DNA from: Dendrolimus kikuchii
Lineage: Eukaryota; Arthropoda; Insecta; Lepidoptera; Lasiocampidae
Direction of reading: 5' to 3'
DNA length: 64,000 bases
NCBI GenBank assembly: GCA_019925095.2
Contig: CM034392.1
Coordinates: forward strand, 15,324,387 to 15,388,386
The notes beneath the pieces were generated by a model that was not told the DNA's origin, searched no databases, and was given only the letters and a program-made list of their open reading frames with translations. Within the stretch, counting starts at the first letter, position 1. Each line of letters starts with the position of its first letter. The translations under genes and the position numbers were made by a program. This document shows, in pieces, positions 1 to 10,300 of the stretch.

Positions 1-485
1 TGCATTTCATGAATGTTGGGTCGGAATTGACACTTTCTAGGATGTCCTCAAAGACTCTTATGCGATTGAGTTTTTGGAGAAAACTCAGGTCTTTTAGGAC
101 TAACCGAGCGGCAATATGTTTCATATCTAACTGATTATTTTAAATGATACGGATCCACTCGTGAGACACGGAGAGTTCAGCGTTTATTTCTCTCAACTTG
201 AGTGTGGATTTCCAGTCACATTTCCTTTACTTTTGCGATGTTAACTTCAGTTGAAGACGTTGATGGTCTACCAGGGCGAGGCAAGTCTTCCAGCATATCT
301 CGACCGCTTTTGAACGGTTTGTACCATTCATAAGCACGTTTTTTTGATAAAATCGATTCACCGTAAGCCTTCTGTAACATTTTCAGTATCTCCCATTGTC
401 GATGTAAATTTAAGACAAACTCTTTGTTTTTGTACGTTATGAAATTCACAATACACACTAGGTATGATTTAACTAAAAACAACAC
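1..485 (-). pseudogene. mariner-family transposase remnant (N-terminal part)
   Basis: Read on the minus strand, the part from about 430 down to 216 gives a helix-turn-helix typical of mariner transposases: 'MLQKAYGES' then 'YEWYKPFKSGR' and 'RPGRPSTSS'. The similarity continues to the window edge as 'INAELSVSHEWI', 'HIAARLVLKDLSFLQK' and 'DPTFMKC', but only by changing frame and passing stop codons (a TGA just after 'KVKEM' and a TAA in the second helix region). The catalytic DDE part would lie beyond position 1. It is a dead copy. The upstream end near 485 is approximate because the first residues do not resemble the family. Confidence 0.8.
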
Positions 486-741
486 TGTATTAATTAATGT
501 ATTTCATTTATATGTAATTTATTTCCCTATAATCTAGTTGTACCAATATTATTTTAAGATGAGGTTGGTTTACATACCATTATTAGTGTAATGGCAAAGG
601 GTTATCACCATGTCAATCGTCTGAGGTCATGTCAATCCCTAGTTTAAAATATTTAAACTATAAGTAGTTTGCTCCCAGTATTATTACTAATTTTGTGGTG
701 GTGGTTATATTTTCAAATTGATAAATGACATCTGTATAAGT

Positions 742-1035
742 CGTGGTAGCGTAATGGCTAGCGCACGCGTTCCAAACTCTTGAGGGCGCGGGTTCGATCT
801 TGGCCGGAACGCATGCACCACTTAGTCAATTTTCTGATCTAATGTGCACTTGCCTAACGACGGTGAAGGAAAACATCGTGATTCAACCTACACATCGAGA
901 TAACCGATGTGTCAAACCTGCCAAGCCAGCCGCCTTGGACAAGCGTGGCGGGTATACTGTCCTGTTCCCCCTATAATGGAAGGCCCGAGCCCAGCCGTGG
1001 GACATTTATGGGCTGATATTATTATCTGTACTATA
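742..1035 (+). mobile_element. tRNA-derived SINE
   Basis: The head has a pol III box A-like sequence (TAATGGCTAGCGCA around 751-765) and a box B-like GGTTCGATCTT around 791-801, spaced as in a tRNA gene. A tRNA-unrelated body follows with 'gacggtgaaggaaaacatcgtg' type sequence and a GC-rich end around 1000. The head cannot form a proper acceptor stem, so this is a SINE and not a tRNA gene. Lepidopteran SINEs have this layout; I do not name the family. The 3' end is approximate and I saw no clear target-site duplication. Confidence 0.75.
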
Positions 1036-1079
1036 ATAAATCTGTAAATGGTTCGAGTTTTTACAATGCGTTTAAAAAT

Positions 1080-1570
1080 GTGAAAAAAACCAGGGGGCTA
1101 ATTTGGACCAGCAGATTCCGAATACAATTTTTAGAATATTTGTGCCCGTCTGTTAGAGCACATCGAGAAAACTACTGAACGGATTAAAATGAAACTCGAA
1201 ATAGAGCTAACTTATATCCCGGAGTGTAATAAATTAGGATACTTTTTATCCCGACAAATTACGTCGTTTCCGTAGGATAGACGAAAATAGCTAAAAAGAT
1301 GGCGCTGTGATCGCAACTTTTTTTGGAAACTACAGAACGTATATGGATAAGACTCGACATAATGCTGCCTTATAACCCGAGTTAACACTTAGGTTTCATT
1401 TTATCCCGATAAATGACGCCATTTCCTTAGAATTGACAGATTAGCCAAATAGATGGCGCTGCCATCGCGTTTTTCAATTCACTAACAAGCCAGCCTACGT
1501 TGCCACAAACAACATGTTATTCATTGTATTTCCTCTAGGTATTGTTGGGGAGTTGTTTCGGCTATATGGA
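1080..1570 (+). repeat. dispersed repeat block C, copy 1
   Basis: This stretch contains 'tttttatcccgacaaatta', 'agatggcgctgtgatcgca' and 'ttatcccgataaatgacg', and recurs at 61441-61735 and 62690-63245 with the same order of motifs. It has no open reading frame. In copies 1 and 3 a family B-type element lies next to it, so the two may be parts of one larger element. Its class is unknown. Confidence 0.6.
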
Positions 1571-1589
1571 TTTAATTTCTTACTTATTA

Positions 1590-2900
1590 TTTTATGTAAT
1601 TACTAGAGTTTACCCCGCGGCTGCGCCGCGGGTTAACCTCTAGTTCCTGCTTCTTGTTTAAAGAGCAGGCGTTAATACAGGTTACAATGTACACCATTTT
1701 TATGTTAGTGCCATTTGCCCCCGAAAAATTCACTTCATTTTATATCGCAAACTCGATGCTTGATATATTCTCATGCCGATCTCTTGGCATGAGTATATAT
1801 GTCCATTTTCGGCAATAAAACTACATTTAAACAAAATTACAATAAAAACGATCCAGTATTCCCAGTGTTTTCCGAAAACTTAACAGAAAGACATATCGAG
1901 TTACTATCGCATTTTTATAGACGATGCATTTTTATATCTATGAACTTGAGAAATGATTGGTCTCATCCAAACTTTCATCCTCTATTACAAACAGTCCTAG
2001 TTTTATTTATCTATCCCCCGTCAATGAAAACTACAAAAGGGCAAAAGGGCAAAAGGGCAAAAGGACAAAAGGGCAAAAGGGCCAAAAGGGTAAAGGGGCA
2101 AAAGGGCAAAAGGGCAAACGGGCGAAAGGGCAAAAGGGCTTAAGGGCTTAAGAGCAAAAGGGCAGAAGGGCAGAAGGGCAAAAGGGCAAAGGGGAAAAGG
2201 GGTAAAGGGGCAAAAGGCCAAAAGGCCAAAAGGGCAAACGGGCGAAATGGCGAAAGGGCAAAAGGGCTTAAGAGAAAAAGGGCAGAAGGGTAGAAGGGCA
2301 GAAGGGCAAAAGGGCAATAGGGCAAAAGAGCAAAAGGGCGAAAGGGCAAAAGGGCTTAAGAGCAGAAGGGCAGAAGGGCAAAAGGGCAAAAAGGAAAAGG
2401 GCAAAAGGGCAAAGGGGCAAAAGGGCAAAAGTCAAAAGGGAAAACGGGCCCAAGGGCAAAAGGGCAAAGGGGCAAAAGGGCAAAAAGGACAAAATAACCA
2501 AAATGATGAAAATGGCAAATCACAAAACCAACCAAAGCCTGTCTCACTTTTGGGATAATCTTTACATAAATCTATCCCAAAATCTATCCCATTATCCGGG
2601 ATGAAAAATATCCCATGTCCACCCTCGGTATTCAAATTACATATGTACCGAGTATCAGCCAAATCGGTCCAAAAGTCTTTCCGTAAAAGGATAACAAACA
2701 GAGAGACAAATATACTTTTATCCCGGAAACTATCCCATTTTCCGGGATAAAAAGTATCCTATGTTCATTCTCGGCATCGAAAATATATATATACTGAGTT
2801 TCAGCTAAATCGGTCCAGTAGTTTTTACGTGAAAACGGAACAGACAGACAGACAGACAGAGTTACTTTCGCATTTATAATATTAATAGGGATAATATAAT
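1590..2900 (+). mobile_element. family B repeat element, copy 1, with internal minisatellite
   Basis: The head 'gcggctgcgccgcgggttaac' followed by 'gttcctgcttcttgtttaaagagcaggcgttaatacagg' recurs at 3480, and the tail 'gagtttcagctaaatcggtccagtagtttttacgtgaaaacgg' with (CAGA)n and 'catttataatattaataggga' recurs at 4350-4455 and inverted at 63340. Between them lies a long minisatellite at 2034-2498. Tails of this wording are common on lepidopteran non-autonomous elements. No transposition protein is encoded. Confidence 0.65.
2034..2498 (+). repeat. minisatellite of GGGCAAAA-type units
   Basis: More than fifty degenerate units of 7-10 bases, mostly GGGCAAAA with variants such as GGGCAGAA and GGGCTTAA, run in one direction. 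The array lacks stop codons in several frames, which creates artificial low-complexity reading frames on both strands (KGQKGKRAKG-like on +, LLPFCPFAL-like on -). I regard none of them as genes. The array sits inside family B copy 1, at the place where copies 2 and 3 carry a different unit. Confidence 0.9.
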
Positions 2901-3041
2901 ATTAAATGAAAAAAACCGAAATAAATTTTTATGTAAGTAAAATAAAGCTACTGCTAGGGTATGGTACGCAGCATAGCAGCAAGGCAAACTCTAGTTTGAA
3001 ATAAGTTGTTCTAACCTTACATATTAAAATTTATGTTTCAG

Positions 3042-3283
3042 GTGATCACATAGCTGTATATCCTATCAATGACTTAAGTCTAGTAGAACGTTTAGCAGAA
3101 CTCACAAATGCGAACCTCGATGAGATATTCTCCCTTATAAATACTGATCAAGAGAGCACAAAGAAGAATCCTTTCCCATGTCCAACATCTTACCGCACTG
3201 CTCTTTCACATTATGTAGAAATTACTGCAGTGCCTAGAACTCATATTGTCAGAGAGCTTGCGGAGTACTGTACTAATGAGGAG
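3042..3283 (+). CDS. CPR: CPR exon: connecting/FAD domain
   Basis: The acceptor is ttatgtttcag (ends 3041) and the donor is gag|gtaaga. The exon opens with the last two bases of a split Gly codon and continues with [17 protein letters not shown], then the conserved NTDQES and [19 protein letters not shown]. It ends in phase 0. Confidence 0.94.
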
Positions 3284-4275
3284 GTAAGATTAAAAGATTT
3301 AAGAATTTAAATAATGTGAGTAAGTTGAAGAACAATTTAATTCTATACTTAGCCTTAGATTTAAAATACAATTTTAAAAATACTGAAAAATATTTTAATA
3401 TTGTATGAAGGACCTTACTTTTATATTTATTAAACGTTATTAAAACTCATTTTATTCGATAAAATATCACTAAGTTTACCCCTCGGCTGGGCCGCGGGTC
3501 AACCTCTAGTACATACTTCTTGTTTAAAGAGCAGGCGTTAATACAGGTTACATTATACTAAATTTTTATGTTAGTGCTATTTGCACCCGGAAAATTAATT
3601 TCTATTTATATCGCAAACTATCCCATCTCCCGTCATGAAAAGTATCTATGTCCGTTTTCGGCATTAAAACTACATTTAAACAAAATTACAGCAAAACTGA
3701 TTCAGTACTCCTAGTATTTTTTCCGTGAAAGCTTAACAGAAAGTCATATCGGGTTACTATCGCATCGTTTTTTAAAGACGATAAATTTTTATCTATAAAC
3801 TTAAGAAATGATTGTTCTCATCCAAACTTTTATCCTCTATTTCAAACCGTCCTAGTTTTGTATATCTATCCCCCATCTATGAAAACTACATAAATAACAA
3901 AAGTGACAATAATAACAAAAAAGACGAAGAAGAAAAAAGGACAAATAGGACAAAAAGGTCAAAGATGACCAAAATAATCAAAATGACCAAACTGACCAAA
4001 ATAACCAAAAAGACGAAAATGGCAAAAAAAAAGCCTATCCTACTTTTTGGGATAACCTTTACATAAATCTATCCCATTATCCGGGATAAAAAATATCCCT
4101 TGTCCACCCTCGGTATTAAAATTATATATATATATATATATATACCGATTTTTATCCAAATCGGTCCAGTAGTTTTTCCGTAAAAGCATAATAAACAAAG
4201 AGACAAATATATTTTTATCCCAGAATCTATCCCATTTTTCGGGATAAAAAGTATCCTATGTTTATTCTCGGCATC

Positions 4276-4349
<74 letters not shown>

Positions 4350-7300
4350 TGAGTTTCAGTCAAGTCGGTCCAGTAGTTTTTCCGTGAAAACGGAACAGAC
4401 AGACGGATAGACAGACAGACAGAGTTACTTACACATTTATAATATTAATAGGGATTTCAATAAATCTTCATCTAAATATTCTATTCGCCAACTGCTTCTA
4501 CATCCATGTCTTGGTTAGAGCTGGCCCCAACATCATCTTCGTCGGATATCTGTTACCTCTGATGTGTACGAAGTGGCAGGCAAATGCTAGTTAGCAAATA
4601 AAAGCTTACATAAAACAAATAGATTTCTTGAATGATGTCAAAGTTCTATTTTTTTATCTTCTTCTTCAGCCAATTTCTGTCCACTGCTGGACGTAGGCGT
4701 CCCCGAGTACACGCCCCATATCCCGGTCTCCCGTCTTGCTCATCCAGCCCCTGCCGGCGACCTTGCGCAGGTCATCAGTCCACCGGGCTGGCGGGCATCC
4801 TACTCTACGTTTGCCGAGACGTGGTCTCCACTCCGGGACTCGTTTTCTCCATCGGCCGTCGCTCCTGCGACAGAACGTAACCGGCCCACTGCCACTTCAA
4901 CTTGCTAATTTTGCGAGCTATGTCGGTTACCTTCGTTCTATTACGGGTGTCCGGATGGATTTTTTTAATATAATCTGTAATTGTATAGAATTATTAATTT
5001 CAGGTTATTGTTAATTTCAGGATAAGAAAAAGCTACTCCTCATGGCTACAAATTCCCAAGAAGGCAAAGCCTTATACCAGTCATTTGTTGTGGAGGCGTG
5101 CAGAAATGTTGTGCACATTTTGGAGGACATTCCCTCATGTAAACCTCCTTTAGATCACATCTGTGAACTTCTGCCTCGGCTGCAACCTAGATATTATTCT
5201 ATTTCATCCAGCCCTAAGGTGAGATTTTTATTAAAATATTATTTATTATGTATACAATTGTTCAGTGTACTACTACTACTAAAAGAAAAACAACAATCTT
5301 ACAGGTTATAACGTTTTGATAACTCAAAATCTGAACACTGAATGCCATTGTAATATAATAATGTTAATAATAAACCCGCAGGGGGGCTTTGTGGCGAAGC
5401 CTTAGGAGAGTAGCGACACCTCGTACCTGACTCCGGGGGCCAAGGCAAGGCCTCCGTGCTCCCTTAACCAGCCGGCACGGAGTGGAGATCGCTAGAGCTA
5501 AGACTCAAGCTCCAGGGGTGGAAGTGATAAATGGCATCACGTCAGAAGTAGCTGCGGTGAACCTGCAGCCCACCTCTCGACACCCCTTAGCCACTCACAC
5601 CCATGTTGCCCCTGTCTACTATGGCACTTTTTGGGGCCCATGCAGGGAGTGGCGAGTCACCGTCTGCCCATTTTTCCATGTTCCCCGAACATTGCGACGG
5701 GCAGACACCATAGTCCCCATATTCCCAGACCCCTAGTACCACTAGCAGTTCACCACAATAGCCCGGTACTTTTTGTCCTCATTTCCTACAATAGTCCTAC
5801 ACTGGCCGGGGCTTGTCCTTGGGTGCATTACTACATGGTGTAGACAGGAATAATCGCCGGTCAGTGTCACGGCACATTTACATTAAATTTGTCAAGGGGC
5901 CTCTAGGAGTTGGCCTTCCCATGGCCCCACGCAAGCCCTCCAAATGTCCGGGCTATTTTTAAGGCCCCTGGTCTCCAAAGACATACAATTAATAATAATT
6001 ATTATTATTTCGTAGAAAAATTTATAATGTTACAAGTTACCTTTTAAGGATGTGTCGGCCATACCGCCGTATTTGAAATAGACTTTAAATTATTCAAATT
6101 TGTTACCCATGGCAAGGTCGTTATGACGGCATACTCTAGAGATCTAGAGCAGCATTGGTAGCCATCCAGATGGACAAATGCTCTTATTCAACCACCTGGT
6201 TGAGGGTTGTTTTGTAGTCGCTTACGACAGGCCGCCTGGTCGCTAGAATTAGTATTTTTTTTCTCTGTTCCTGCATGGATAAAAGCAACATTAGCAAGGC
6301 GATAATTCAGGAGGAATTTCGCCTAGTTTTATCATCATTGTCCATTTCCGGATTGTGGCAGCTGATCTTCGTCTCTTTAAGAATATTATTAATGTTGTTC
6401 TGTGAAAGTGGCTGTGAGTATGGGTTATGGTTTGTTTCCAGTTGCATCCGGAGACCGTCCACTTGACCGCGGTGGTGGTCGAGTACGAGACGCCCACGGG
6501 GCGCTTCAACCGCGGCGTCACCACCACGTGGCTGGCGCAGCACAAACCGGAGCCCGGCAAGCCATTCCCACGGGTACCCGTCTTTATAAGGAAATCCCAG
6601 TTCAGGTATTTTATACAAATCTATAGCGATAAATACAATTGAAATATCTGTGATTTTACAATAAATGTCATTTAAGTTAAAACTGCATTTTATATGATGT
6701 CTAAACATACTTCTACTGCAGGATATGACTAGCTCTTGTACATTGACTACACTGATTTCTTTATTTATGACCACTGGATAGGCTGCCACATATAAAAAAA
6801 GGCATGTTATTGTATCAGTTTGACGTGCACTTGCAGAACTCTGGGACTAATATTACTACTAACATAAGGAGCATTTTACTTCATTGGGACTCTGTTGTCC
6901 CTTGACTTTCAAATAGGCATAGAAATAAATTTAAAGCAGCCTGTTCAGTAGTACAAATAGAGGCCAGGGGTTGACTGTAATGATTTGTGTCTGTGCCAGG
7001 TTGCCGATGCAGACGGAGACGCCGATAGTGATGGTGGGCCCGGGCACGGGGCTGGCGCCGTTCCGCGGCTTCCTGCAGGACCGGGTGCACGCGCGCGCCT
7101 CCGGCAAGGAAGTCGGCGACAACGTGCTCTACTTCGGCTGCAGGCACAGGGATCAGGACTACATCTACCAGGAGGTGAGAACACATTCATATATGCAGGA
7201 TTACTTTATCTTGCTAAAATAAATAGATTTTTCATTTCTCATATTCTCAAAATAGCTTGGAGTTGCCTGGTCACAGGGATGAAAACAGTACTCTCCATCC

Positions 7301-10300
7301 CGGGGAAACTATTTACCCTAACTGACTAGCTGTTGCCGCTCAACAACACAAAATGAGTCCTTACCTCTGAAATGAGAATACTCCAGTCTTCTCTGTTCAT
7401 CGCTGTCTCCTGCTACTCATAGGCATGAAGCTCGCGCAGATCAGCCTCCACTAAGTCTCTCCAGTTATATCTAGGCCGACCAACTTGGTCGCCGTCCCGT
7501 TGGTCTGCCCAGATAGGCTCTTTTAAGCGCGTGATCTTCCCCTATTCTATGTGGGTGACCAAGCCAGCGCAAGCGATGTGCCATGCTCTCACCTATTATA
7601 TTGGGCTCATCCACCACCTCTTTGATTTCGGGTTTTTTTCGGATTCACCAGTTGCCGTCGCTTCCCCGTATCGGACCCAGGATCTTTCTTAGGATCTTTG
7701 TTTCAGCCACCAACAGCTTGTTCTTCTCCTTAAATGTTAGGGTCCAAGCCTCAAATCCGTACATCAATATTAGGCATATAACAGTTTTATATATACATAT
7801 CTTGGTCTTCGAAATGATTTACCCTGGTATGAAAAAGTTAAAAAACTAAGCAAATCATAGATAATAGAGAATAATACATGTGATTCAAGTCCCAATATTT
7901 TTTACAGAAACTGTTAAATCGCGGTATAAATTGTAAAAAAAATAACAACAATTTTGTAACATCATTTTATACTTACAAATCACTTTTCACTAAATTATTA
8001 TTTAATTGATGAGTTTAAACGAGTTCATCAGATTTAGATATGGATTTAACGCTTGATTTAATTGCAGTAGTAATTGTTTGTTGAACTAATCAGTTTTTAT
8101 TTAATATTTTCTTAAGTTTTTATTTACTTTCCTCATATGTGAAATGAAAATCACGAGTGTTAAGCTCGGTTGAAAGGCGCCTATCTAGGCACTCGAACTA
8201 TTAGCGCCCTCACTCACTTTAACCTCCCGTGCAACAGTCTACTATTATTTGCCTTATTACTGACTGAAATTTGACATAAACTAAATAATGTCAATTTTCT
8301 ACCAGTGGTGAGGTATAAGAATGGATTGTAAGATATAGAAACCCTTTGTGTAGCTTACGTCTCGTCAGTAGGTGTGTAATGAACAAAATTTTTGAAAAAT
8401 ATAGTTGGGGATCCACCAAATGGACGATGGATCCCGGACTGATAGTCTTACTGTGGAAAAAATTACTCCTTAATGATGACAACTATCCAGTAAACAAAAG
8501 ATTTTGTTTTTATTTCTTTTTAAGTTTGACTGTATTAATCCAAGAAAAAGATTTATTTTATTCAGAAAAACGAGAAAAAGAAAGTGATCTGGGGCACCAC
8601 CTTTGATTTGGGATTTTTTTTAGGTTTATCATGTTCCTTTCATTTTTAGTATTCTTCTCTCAATCTCATGAGACTCCTGCCTCGCTAATGTGATCTCACA
8701 TATTTTGCAATTTTACATCAAGAAATTATTAAATTAAAACGTCAGTTCGTATTTAGTTTTAGTTACATTTAAGTTTTTAATGTTTTAAACACTATGGTCA
8801 TACAGAATTGGAAATATTTCGAAGTTTTTAGTTAATAGTTCAAATTTCGTTTTGTAAAGCTTAAATACATTAAATTAAAGCTTAAAGATTTTGAAATGGG
8901 ATGTCACGAAATTTAAGACCCTTTGTCACACTTCTTCGACTCTCTTAACGTGTTACGTACTTTATGGCTGGCCCCTTACGAAATCGACCACTTTGTAGAA
9001 AGAGAAAGCGACTGATCACACTTTTCTTTACGACTCTTTAATTTCTCTTTCCGTTTCTCTTCCTACCTCTATGTCTTTACTACTTATGGATTGTAAATTT
9101 AATGTATATAGTATTGTTACAAGTGCGGGACTCGAATTAAAACGCCGTTGGAATTACTATAGAATTTATTAGAACTATACAAACACGTGTAACACAGGAA
9201 CAAATATAACTGGACGCAACCAGTACAAACATGATGCACGATTTAATAACACGCGCAAAGTCCGTCACTATATAGCTCATCGAATGTACACACGTCTTGC
9301 TCGTATCGTAATCGTCGCTTGACTGCCTCACCTCTCCGTTCGGGCATTGTTTTATACTAAACTATACAATACAACACTCGACCGCGGGGACTGAATTTTC
9401 CAAGAATTACACTTGGCTAACGACCATCATAAAGGATTACAATACACAATAGGCGGCTTTTTTAATTACACATTTTAAACACAAAGTAAACAAAAGAAGT
9501 CCAAAAGCCGAAAAGGTAATAAACTGTAGGTGTGCATTGACTTTTGTCGGCGTGTAACAGTATATTACATTAATTTATTCTAAATAACCAAATTAAACTT
9601 TAATTTTAGTTATTTGTATATATTTATTAATTATTCTTATAGATGTTTTCCAAATTGTTGGTATTAATTTTCTATTTTTTCGCTATTCGTTTTTCTTCGT
9701 TTTATCAAACTAAAATCAAAAGCCATTTTCCACATGACTGGCTGAATGCACAAACCGTGCCAAGCCAAAATTGAACAAAGAAGAAAGCGACTGCCCGGCT
9801 AATACCTTTTCTGTAAACCTGTAGTTAATTCAAGAAGACTATTGGCCGCACGATATCTTTATCTCTTTTACATTTCCTTTGACAGTATTCACTTCAGAAC
9901 TGCATAGGGGGTAAAGTTTTTGAATATTCGATTTATTCTCTACTTTACTTCCAATATATTTTCAAGCGGAACTGCTAAATTTGTTTTGTGCACCATGACA
10001 GGAACTCGAAGAGTACGCAAAGAACGGCGATGTGAAACTGAAGTTGGCGTTCTCGCGCGATCAAGCGGAGAAAGTTTATGTAACACATTTATTAGAAAAG
10101 GACATGGACCTCCTTTGGGATATAATTGGAAACCGAAATGGACATTTTTATATTTGCGGGTAATTGTTTTATTATTCTTATCTTACTTAAAACCGTAATA
10201 ATATTAAACAAAACGGGTACACTTTCATAATTACGTGTGACACTCAGAAAGTTATGCGAAAATAAAAACAGTTCTATAGGTAAATATTTTTTTATTAAAT

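Noticed and set aside
742..815. Possible tRNA gene with A and B boxes
   Set aside because: No acceptor or anticodon stem pairing that I can form, and a SINE body follows directly.
2034..2498. Regular short repeats that might recall a CRISPR array
   Set aside because: The units are 7-10 bp and contiguous without spacers, inside a eukaryotic repeat element.
1799..2662. Several overlapping open frames on both strands rich in KGQKGKRAKG or LLPFCPFAL
   Set aside because: They are produced by the GGGCAAAA-type minisatellite, which lacks stops in several frames; there is no domain or unique sequence.
6307..6789. 160-codon minus-strand frame
   Set aside because: It is antisense to a clear CPR exon and its GC-rich codons; no support of its own.
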